A DNA stretch of 5,011 nt from Desulfurobacteriaceae bacterium (GTDB taxonomy: Bacteria; Aquificota; Aquificia; Desulfurobacteriales; Desulfurobacteriaceae). Of the stretch, positions 1-5,011 are shown piece by piece. The notes beneath the pieces were generated by a model that was not told the origin of the DNA, did not search any database, and worked only from the letters and a program-made list of their open reading frames with translations. The position numbers were made by a program, and so were the translations under genes. The DNA lies in assembly GCA_027064485.1 (NCBI GenBank), contig JAMOPR010000298.1, forward strand, positions 1 through 5,011. The letters run 5' to 3'. Within the stretch, counting starts at the first letter, position 1. Each line of letters opens with the position of its first letter.

Positions 1-343
1 CTTTAAGGCGTTTTTCTACTAATTCAACTAAGTTGTATTTTTCAACGTTTCCAGTTATTAAGTCTGCTTCTTTTACTTTTTCTAACTCTTCTGGATAGAC
101 TTCAGAATAGCAGCCTGTTGCCACTACTAAAGCTTTTGGGTTACGGTGTTTGGCTTTTCTTATGGCTTTTCTGCTTTTTGCATCTGCTGTGTGGGTAACG
201 GTGCAGGTGTTTATTACGTAAACGTCGGCTTTTTCTTCAAAAGGAACGATTTTGTAGCCAGCATTTTTGAAGAGTTCCTCCATTACTGCTGTTTCGTTGA
301 AGTTCATTTTGCATCCTAACGTATAGAAAGCAACTGTTTTCAA
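1..343 (-). CDS. mtaB: MtaB-type tRNA (t6A37) methylthiotransferase, N-terminal part, runs off the left edge
   Basis: This is a radical-SAM methylthiotransferase; MtaB family members convert N6-threonylcarbamoyladenosine at tRNA position 37 to its 2-methylthio form, using two 4Fe-4S clusters in the cytoplasm. Only 114 codons are in the window, covering the N-terminal UPF0004 domain. The three cysteines that hold the auxiliary cluster are all visible: C11 in TLGCKMN, C47 in NTCTVT and C78 in ATGCY. The radical-SAM CxxxCxxC motif and TRAM domain would lie beyond the edge. INTCTVT followed by ADAKSRKAIRKA resembles MtaB more than MiaB (NTCSxRExA) or RimO (TLGCPKN), so the subfamily call is good but not certain. 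The start is TTG at 343-341, overlapping the TGA of the ATPase gene (TTGA, 4 nt), with AGAGAGG five bases upstream. The next in-frame ATG (about 308) lies after the first conserved cysteine and would delete it. Last gene visible in the leftward operon. Confidence 0.88.
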   Translation of the reverse strand, partial: MKTVAFYTLGCKMNFNETAVMEELFKNAGYKIVPFEEKADVYVINTCTVTHTADAKSRKAIRKAKHRNPKALVVATGCYSEVYPEELEKVKEADLITGNVEKYNLVELVEKRLK

Positions 344-1227
344 AGGGACCTCTCTATCATTTCGGCGATTTTTTTGAGTTTTTCCACTCCTATCGGTTCT
401 TCGGGTAGTTCTTTTATAAAGATGGTCTTTTTGTGTGGGAAGGGGGAGGGGATTTTTTCTTTCCATTTGTTGAGAATGATGTATTCTACGTTTATACCTG
501 CTGATTCTAATTCCTTTACGGTTTTTTTTGCTATTTCTATCGGAAGTCTGCCTGGATTGGTTATTACCATAAATTCTGTTTCTTCGCCTGAAAAGAGGTG
601 GGACAACGTTTGTGTTTCTTTAAGCCTTTTTTCAAGGATTGATATGAGAGGGTCTTCTTCGTCATTTTCTTTTAGTTCTGCCATCGCTTTTAATTTTAGG
701 GCTTTTCTGCGCAGGTTTATCATGTGTTTGAGCCAGTTTTCTAAAAGGTCTGGAACGGTCATGAGCCTAACGGTATAGCCGGATGGTGCTGTATCAAAGA
801 TTATCTTGTCGTATTGGTTGCTGTAGTTTTTGTAGATTTTGTAGATGGCGTCGGCTATTGCTAATTCAAAAGCGCCGGGTGAGTAGTAGGCTATTTCTAT
901 CTGTTTTTTTATCTCTTCTAAGATAACTGGGCTTACTATTTTTTCGGCGTCTTTTTTTACCTTGTTTAAGTAGTTTTTCATCTCTTTTTCTATGTCTATT
1001 TCGTGGACGGAAAGGTTAGGGGGAAGTGCAGAATCGGCAAAAGCTATAGAAAGGGAGTGGGCTGGGTCTAAAGATACTACCAGAGTTTTGAAACCTTTTT
1101 GGGAGAATAGGAGGGCAAGGGAGGAGGAGAGGGTGGATTTTCCTACACCTCCCTTGCCAGATAAAAAGAAAAAACGCTTTTCATGAAAAACTTTACGGTT
1201 CTCCGCCTTCTTCAATTGCCCTTCCAA
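340..1227 (-). CDS. ArsA/Get3-family ATPase, single domain, 295 residues
   Basis: This is a deviant-Walker (SIMIBI) P-loop ATPase of the ArsA/Get3 family. Visible motifs are the P-loop GKGGVGKST (residues 24-32, signature lysine K25), switch I DPAHS (54-58), switch II DTAPSGYT (145-152), NP at 224-225, ILNKW near 251-255 and a C-terminal EPIGVEKL segment (277-284). Residues 155-215 are helical and charged, where Get3 has its client-binding subdomain. The protein contains no cysteine at all, so it lacks both the metalloid-binding cysteines of ArsA and the CxxC zinc-binding dimer motif of eukaryotic Get3. There is also no second ATPase half and no arsB or arsR nearby. An arsenite-pump role is therefore unlikely, and its client is unknown. 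The earliest possible start is TTG at 1227, because an in-frame TAA lies 18 nt (six codons) upstream of it. TTG at 1215 is the alternative and has the better ribosome site (GGAAGGG). The gene overlaps the 89-residue gene upstream and mtaB downstream. Confidence 0.87.
   Translation of the reverse strand: MEGQLKKAENRKVFHEKRFFFLSGKGGVGKSTLSSSLALLFSQKGFKTLVVSLDPAHSLSIAFADSALPPNLSVHEIDIEKEMKNYLNKVKKDAEKIVSPVILEEIKKQIEIAYYSPGAFELAIADAIYKIYKNYSNQYDKIIFDTAPSGYTVRLMTVPDLLENWLKHMINLRRKALKLKAMAELKENDEEDPLISILEKRLKETQTLSHLFSGEETEFMVITNPGRLPIEIAKKTVKELESAGINVEYIILNKWKEKIPSPFPHKKTIFIKELPEEPIGVEKLKKIAEMIERSL
349..355 (-). promoter_or_regulatory. Ribosome binding site of mtaB, inside the end of the ATPase gene
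   Basis: AGAGAGG on the minus strand lies five bases before TTG at 343. It decides the mtaB start, which is not an ATG and overlaps the preceding stop codon. Confidence 0.75.
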
Positions 1228-1462
1228 GGATAGTTTTTCTATTAGTTATTCTTACTTCCCAACCTTTTATTTCCTCGGCTAAGTAGGGAAGTAACTCAAC
1301 GTAGTAGTAGTAAAGCGGATTGGGTATGCTTATCTTATCGCTAAATACTGATGTTAAAAACATATCGTTGTGAATTTTTGCAGAGGCGTCGATTTTGTCC
1401 GTTGCATTATCTGTTATAGCTCCTTTAAAGAAAAGTTTCATAAATTCCTTAATTCTTTTCAT
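1193..1462 (-). CDS. Small conserved-looking protein of unknown function, 89 residues, upstream of the ArsA-like ATPase
   Basis: I do not recognise a named family with confidence. It is a soluble-looking 89-residue protein with no signal peptide, no cysteine and no clear membrane segment. Visible marks are a basic amphipathic N-terminus (MKRIKEFMKLFFKG), HND at 31-33, IPNP at 46-49 followed by four tyrosines (51-54), LLPYL at 57-61, a single tryptophan at 68 and a basic then acidic tail ending in EEGGEP. The start ATG at 1462 overlaps the argJ stop (ATGA, 4 nt) with only a weak AGAG eight bases upstream, which points to translational coupling. Its 3' end overlaps the ATPase gene by 35 nt (or 23 nt if that gene starts at its second TTG). 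This packing between two real genes supports it being coding. My inference is that it may act with the ATPase, for example as a partner or stabiliser; nothing in the sequence proves this. Confidence 0.75.
   Translation of the reverse strand: MKRIKEFMKLFFKGAITDNATDKIDASAKIHNDMFLTSVFSDKISIPNPLYYYYVELLPYLAEEIKGWEVRITNRKTILGRAIEEGGEP
1219..1225 (-). promoter_or_regulatory. Possible ribosome binding site favouring the second TTG (1215) of the ATPase gene
   Basis: GGAAGGG on the minus strand ends three bases before TTG at 1215. The upstream TTG at 1227 has no purine-rich site in front of it, only an AT-rich stretch ending in ACTATCC. If this site is used, the ATPase begins four residues later, at QL of MEGQL. 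Confidence 0.4.
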
Positions 1463-2637
1463 GTTCTATACTCTGCGTTAATTTTAATGTAGTCGTAAGA
1501 AAAGTCACATGTAAGGTATTCAAATTCTTCCGTTCCTTGGTTTAAGTGCAATTCTATTACTATTTCCTCATTGTCTTTCATATACTTCCAAACTTTTTCT
1601 TCGTTATAGTTACTTTTCTTTCCGTTTTTAAAGAGCAGATATTGCCCAATTTTAAGTTCTGCTTTTTCTTCTTTAAATCCAGCTTGAGCTGCCCCAGCAG
1701 CAGCGATTATCCTTCCCCAATTTGGGTCACATCCGAATATGGCAGTTTTTACTAACGGTGAAAGAGCTATTTTCCTCGCGATTTTCTTTGCTTGTTCTCT
1801 ATTAACAGCGTTTTTTATCCTTATTCTTGCAACTTTTGTTGCTCCTTCGCCATCTTTAACTATCTGATAGGCTAAAGATTTTAGAAGGTTTGTAAGTTTT
1901 CTTTTAAATTCGCTGAAGTTGTCTTTGTTTATTTCAACGTTTGACTTTCCAGTTGCAACTAAAAACACACAATCGTTGGTGCTCATATCTCCGTCAACGG
2001 TTATTGCGTTGAAAGAAACTTCAACGGCTTCTTTTAAAGCAGTTTTTAGTAAATCTTCAGGTATTTGGGCATCGGTAGCTATGAAGGATAGCATGGTTGC
2101 CATTGATGGGTCTATCATTCCGGCTCCTTTAGCTATCCCGCCTATTACGTAACCTTTTCCTTCTTCAAAAGCCACTTTGGGAAAGGTATCCGTTGTCATA
2201 ATTGCTTCTGCAGGTTGGATGCTGACTGCTTCACCCAAATTTTTGGCTGCTTCTTTTATTCCTTTTTCTATTCTATCCATAGGTAAGGGTTCGCCTATTA
2301 CTCCTGTGGAAGCTACTAAAAATTGTCCTTTGGTTTTACTGTATTCTTTTGCCAGTTGAATCATTGTGAGAGCGTTTTGAATTCCTTCATCTCCTGTGCA
2401 TGCGTTTGCGTTTCCGCTGTTGGCTACTATGCCAGAAATTTTCCCTTTTATCTGTTGTGATACTTTAATGGGAGCTGCTTTTACTTCGTTTTGGGTAAAT
2501 ACTGCTACAAAAGTTGAAGGTTCGTCGAATGTTATCAGTAGCGTATCTGGTTTATTAGTGGGGTGTATCGTTTTTTTTATGCCTCCAAACCCAACGCCGC
2601 ATTTGACTCCGGGCACTTCAGCTATTCCTTTTTTCAT
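1459..2637 (-). CDS. argJ: ArgJ, glutamate N-acetyltransferase (ornithine acetyltransferase), 392 residues
   Basis: ArgJ moves the acetyl group from N-acetylornithine to glutamate in the cyclic arginine pathway; bifunctional members also make N-acetylglutamate from acetyl-CoA. The protein is full length for the family. It shows the self-cleavage site at SMATMLSF, where T181 should become the N-terminal nucleophile of the beta chain after cleavage between A180 and T181. Other marks are STGVIG (110-115, oxyanion-hole T111 and G112), VANSGNANACTG (71-82), the FGCDPNWGRI segment (301-310) and the family's typical C-terminus CDFSYDYIKINAEYRT. Sequence alone does not say whether it is mono- or bifunctional; thermophile ArgJ enzymes are often bifunctional. 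The ATG at 2637 has AGGAG six bases upstream, and it gives the expected N-terminus beginning MKKGIAEVPGV. It is the first gene of the leftward operon and no other arginine gene is in the window. Confidence 0.97.
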   Translation of the reverse strand: MKKGIAEVPGVKCGVGFGGIKKTIHPTNKPDTLLITFDEPSTFVAVFTQNEVKAAPIKVSQQIKGKISGIVANSGNANACTGDEGIQNALTMIQLAKEYSKTKGQFLVASTGVIGEPLPMDRIEKGIKEAAKNLGEAVSIQPAEAIMTTDTFPKVAFEEGKGYVIGGIAKGAGMIDPSMATMLSFIATDAQIPEDLLKTALKEAVEVSFNAITVDGDMSTNDCVFLVATGKSNVEINKDNFSEFKRKLTNLLKSLAYQIVKDGEGATKVARIRIKNAVNREQAKKIARKIALSPLVKTAIFGCDPNWGRIIAAAGAAQAGFKEEKAELKIGQYLLFKNGKKSNYNEEKVWKYMKDNEEIVIELHLNQGTEEFEYLTCDFSYDYIKINAEYRT

Positions 2638-2643
2638 TTCTGT

Positions 2644-2648
2644 CTCCT
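2644..2648 (-). promoter_or_regulatory. Ribosome binding site of argJ
   Basis: AGGAG on the minus strand lies six bases before the argJ ATG at 2637, with ideal spacing. Confidence 0.85.
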
Positions 2649-2660
2649 GGTTAAAAAATT

Positions 2661-2689
2661 TCTACTAATTCTATCAAGCTTGATATAAT
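2661..2689 (+). promoter_or_regulatory. Candidate sigma-70-type promoter for infB with extended -10
   Basis: TGATATAAT at 2681-2689 is a perfect extended -10 (TGnTATAAT). The -35 position, 17 bp upstream (TCTACT, 2661-2666), matches TTGACA at only three of six bases, which is common when the extended -10 is present. Transcription would begin near 2696 and give a leader of about 50 nt before infB. The region is AT-rich, so chance matches are possible. Confidence 0.55.
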
Positions 2690-2696
2690 ATGTTTG
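2668..2696 (-). promoter_or_regulatory. Candidate sigma-70-type promoter for the argJ operon with extended -10
   Basis: On the minus strand TGATAGAAT (2676-2668) is an extended -10 with five of six consensus bases. The hexamer 17 bp upstream, CAAACA (2696-2691), matches the second half of TTGACA. Transcription would begin near 2661, about 24 nt before the argJ ATG. It mirrors the infB promoter around a shared centre. Confidence 0.45.
2672..2685. repeat. 14-bp perfect palindrome between the divergent -10 elements
   Basis: TATCAAGCTTGATA is its own reverse complement, with its centre between 2678 and 2679. Its two ends supply the extended -10 TG and the first -10 bases of both divergent promoter candidates. 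It could be an operator for a dimeric regulator, or simply two -10 elements placed symmetrically. It does not look like a standard ArgR box. Confidence 0.6.
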
Positions 2697-2733
2697 CTTC
2701 ATATATTTTGTCCTAACCTTTAATCGTTTTTTT

Positions 2734-2738
2734 GGAGG
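2734..2738 (+). promoter_or_regulatory. Ribosome binding site of infB
   Basis: GGAGG sits seven bases before the TTG at 2746. This strong site fixes a non-ATG start, since the first in-frame ATG (codon 15) lies inside the first IF2_N module. A run of seven T residues lies just before it. Confidence 0.9.
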
Positions 2739-2745
2739 TTTCGTT

Positions 2746-5011
2746 TTGGCTAAGATAAGGGTGCACCAGCTTGCTAAAGAGCTTGGTATGACTTCTAAGG
2801 AGTTGATTCAGAAGTTAAAAGAGGAGCTTGATATACATGTTAAAAGTGTTCATTCATCTTTAGATGAAAAGCAGGTTATGTTGGTAAAAGAATTCATTAA
2901 ACCGGTAGATGTTGTTAAAAAGGAAGAAGAAAAAGAATCTGAAAAGAAAAAAAGAGCAGATAAAGTCGAAAGAGTTGAGAAAACAGATGTTACTGTAGAG
3001 AAAGAGGAAAAAACAGAAGAAATTAAAGAACAGAAAGAAGTAGAAGAGAAGACTGTGATTTCTCAAAAAGAAACAGCTATAGGTGAGAAATCTGAAAAAG
3101 AAGCTGAATTAGAACAAAAAGAGGAAAAGAGAGAAAGGAGACGTTCTGAAGTAAGGGTATTGTCTTCAGAAGAATTGATGAAGAGAAGGAGAAAAAGAAG
3201 GAGGTCGTTTAGAAAAGGGGAAAAGGGAGAAAAGAAACCGCGTAAGTTTAGGAAAACAGAGGAAAAGAAAGAAAAAAGATTTGAGAAGAAAGAGGAAGTT
3301 ACAAGGGAGCAACTCGAAAAATTGGTAGCGTCGAAACAAGAACATAGGGAAAAAGAAAAAGAGAAGCCAAAAACAACTGAAGACATTCTCGCTCAGAAAA
3401 AGAGGGAGCAGAAAGAGTTAGAAGACCAGAAAAAGTTTGAAGAGTTAATGAGAAGAATTGAAGAGAAGAATAGGGCTAAAAGGAAAAAGCGTAAGAAAAA
3501 GAAAAAGGAAGAAGTTAAAGAGGAAGTGCCTTTCGAGGAGCTTTCTGAAGAAGAACAGCTTCAAAGGTTGATTGAGGAAGAGGAAAGAGAAAAAACGGTA
3601 GTCATTCCAGAAGTTATTTCTGTTAGGGAATTTGCCGAAAAGCTTGGAGTTGAAGCCAATCAAGTTTTACAGGACCTAATTGCATTAGGTAAGTTTGTGG
3701 CTATAAACCAACCAATAGATTTCGAGACTGCTTCAAAAGTTGCGGAAAAGTATGGAAAAGTTGTCAAATTGGAGGGTGCAGAGGAAGAAGAAACGCTGCT
3801 TGAGAAAGAGTTAGAGGAAATGCCTGATAAAGAGGAAGACCTTAAACCGAGACCTCCTGTTATAACAGTTATGGGTCATGTAGACCACGGTAAAACAACC
3901 CTTCTTGACTATATAAGAAACACTAAAGTGGCTGAAAGAGAAGCTGGTGGTATTACTCAGCATATAGGTGCTTCTGTTGTTGAAGCAAATACAAGCGAAG
4001 GAAAGAAAACCCTTGTATTTTTGGATACGCCAGGACATGAAGCTTTTACTGCAATGAGAGCAAGAGGTGCACAAGTTACCGATATTGCTGTTTTGGTTGT
4101 TGCAGCTGACGATGGGGTTATGCCCCAGACTGTAGAAGCCATTAATCACGCCAAGGCGGCTGGAGTTCCTATAATAGTTGCTATTAACAAGATAGATAAA
4201 CCGGGAGCCAATCCTGAAAGAGTTAAGCAAGAGTTAACACAGCACGGGCTTATTCCGGAAGATTGGGGTGGTGACACCGTTATGGTTCCCGTTTCTGCCA
4301 AGACAGGAGAAGGTGTAGATGAACTTCTTGAGATGATTGCTCTCCAAGCTGAGTTGATGGAATTAAAAGCTAACCCAGATAAACCTGCAAGAGGGGTTGT
4401 TCTTGAAGCAAAATTAGATAAGAAAAGAGGACCTGTTGCCACGTTACTCGTTCAGAGCGGAACATTGAAAATAGGTGACCCAATTGTTGCTGGGCTTTAT
4501 GCCGGTAAAGTAAGGGCTATGTTTGACGATAAAGGTAAGCCGGTTAAGGAAGCTGGTCCTTCAATACCTGTTGAAGTTTTAGGGCTTGAAGGTGTTCCAC
4601 TTGCAGGAGATAAGTTCTATGTTGTTAAAGATGAGAAAACTGCAAGGAAGATTGCAGAAAAGAGACAGGAACTTGCAAGGGAGTCTGCACTTGAAAAGGA
4701 GAAAAGAGTTTCTCTTGAGGAATTGTTTGCCCAGATGCAAGCAGGTGAGATTAAAGAGCTCAATATTGTTCTGAAAGCAGATGCTCAGGGTTCTATAGAA
4801 GCTATCAGGAAATCCCTTGAAGAGCTTTCTAACGAAGAAGTGAAGGTTAACATAATCCATGCTGGTGTAGGTCCTATAACAGAAAACGATGTTATGCTTG
4901 CTGCTGCTTCTAATGCTATTGTTATTGGTTTTAACGTTAGACCGGATTCTGCGGCAAGAAAAACAGCAGAAAGGGAAAAAGTTGATGTCAGAACTTACAG
5001 AGTTATTTACG
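2746..5011 (+). CDS. infB: Translation initiation factor IF2, N-terminal 755 residues, runs off the right edge
   Basis: IF2 is the GTPase that brings fMet-tRNA to the 30S subunit and promotes 50S joining. Domains in order: a first IF2_N helical module (about 2-52, VHQLAKELG), a roughly 220-residue Lys/Glu/Arg linker (about 60-280), a second IF2_N module (about 286-345, [12 protein letters not shown]), then the G domain with G1 GHVDHGKTT (377-385), G2 GGITQHIGA (401-409), G3 DTPGHEAF (427-434), G4 NKID (481-484) and G5 SAK (517-519). Domain II begins near 545 and C1 near 670 ([12 protein letters not shown]). The window ends in [10 protein letters not shown], so the rest of C1 and the fMet-tRNA-binding C2 domain, roughly 130-140 residues by comparison with other IF2 proteins, are missing. 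The start is TTG at 2746, seven bases after a perfect GGAGG; it gives the family N-terminus [14 protein letters not shown], and no better start exists. infB is first in its unit here, facing away from argJ. Confidence 0.98.
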   Translation, partial: MAKIRVHQLAKELGMTSKELIQKLKEELDIHVKSVHSSLDEKQVMLVKEFIKPVDVVKKEEEKESEKKKRADKVERVEKTDVTVEKEEKTEEIKEQKEVEEKTVISQKETAIGEKSEKEAELEQKEEKRERRRSEVRVLSSEELMKRRRKRRRSFRKGEKGEKKPRKFRKTEEKKEKRFEKKEEVTREQLEKLVASKQEHREKEKEKPKTTEDILAQKKREQKELEDQKKFEELMRRIEEKNRAKRKKRKKKKKEEVKEEVPFEELSEEEQLQRLIEEEEREKTVVIPEVISVREFAEKLGVEANQVLQDLIALGKFVAINQPIDFETASKVAEKYGKVVKLEGAEEEETLLEKELEEMPDKEEDLKPRPPVITVMGHVDHGKTTLLDYIRNTKVAEREAGGITQHIGASVVEANTSEGKKTLVFLDTPGHEAFTAMRARGAQVTDIAVLVVAADDGVMPQTVEAINHAKAAGVPIIVAINKIDKPGANPERVKQELTQHGLIPEDWGGDTVMVPVSAKTGEGVDELLEMIALQAELMELKANPDKPARGVVLEAKLDKKRGPVATLLVQSGTLKIGDPIVAGLYAGKVRAMFDDKGKPVKEAGPSIPVEVLGLEGVPLAGDKFYVVKDEKTARKIAEKRQELARESALEKEKRVSLEELFAQMQAGEIKELNIVLKADAQGSIEAIRKSLEELSNEEVKVNIIHAGVGPITENDVMLAAASNAIVIGFNVRPDSAARKTAEREKVDVRTYRVIY

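Noticed and set aside
340..1227. Arsenical pump-driving ATPase (arsenic resistance gene)
   Set aside because: There are no cysteines, only one ATPase domain, and no arsB, arsR, arsC or arsD nearby; only general family membership is supported.
374..2668. Plus-strand open frames opposite the ATPase and argJ genes
   Set aside because: They are antisense to genes with intact family motifs and lack convincing ribosome sites.
2721..2733. T-run before infB as an intrinsic terminator
   Set aside because: No GC-rich stem precedes the T residues, and neither flanking gene ends here.
3198..3204. Strong ribosome-site-like AGGAGGT inside infB
   Set aside because: No ATG, GTG or TTG follows at usable spacing; the string encodes part of the Arg-rich linker.
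2860..3663. Minus-strand open frames rich in Phe, Ser and Leu opposite infB
   Set aside because: They are mirror images of the purine-rich Lys/Glu linker codons of IF2, with low-complexity products and no plausible start context; the plus strand encodes a clear IF2.
3813..3822. Possible internal start for a short IF2 form at Met359, just before the G domain
   Set aside because: AGAGG lies only two bases before the ATG, too close for good initiation, and GAGG-like strings are frequent by chance in Glu-rich coding sequence.
3811..4860. Further minus-strand open frames opposite the IF2 G domain and later domains
   Set aside because: They lie antisense to highly conserved IF2 motifs and their products resemble no protein family; they are by-products of codon use.

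Overview
The window looks like core chromosome of a thermophilic, AT-rich bacterium. The lysine/glutamate-rich proteins, frequent TTG starts, compact overlapping genes and scrambled gene neighbourhoods recall Aquificota such as Desulfurobacterium-like organisms. That placement is inference from sequence style and is not proven here.

Layout: two transcription units diverge from a short intergenic region at about 2638-2745. Leftward (minus strand) runs a tightly packed set of four genes: argJ (2637-1459), a small uncharacterised gene (1462-1193), an ArsA/Get3-type ATPase gene (1227-340, TTG start) and the 5' part of an mtaB-type tRNA methylthiotransferase gene (343 to the left edge, TTG start). 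All three junctions overlap (4 nt, 35 or 23 nt, 4 nt), so this is almost certainly one operon with translational coupling. Rightward (plus strand) runs infB, translation initiation factor IF2, from a TTG start at 2746 to the right edge. It is cut off before its C-terminal domain.

The intergenic region holds two face-away promoter candidates, each with an extended -10. Both -10 elements are built on a shared 14-bp perfect palindrome, so the two transcription units probably compete for polymerase or share a regulator.

The genes cover arginine biosynthesis (argJ), tRNA modification (mtaB) and translation initiation (infB). The least understood part is the ATPase and its 89-residue upstream neighbour, which may work as a pair. 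No tRNA, rRNA, CRISPR array, insertion sequence, phage gene or clear terminator was seen. Apart from the ATPase/small-protein pair and the symmetrical divergent promoter, this is an ordinary housekeeping region.
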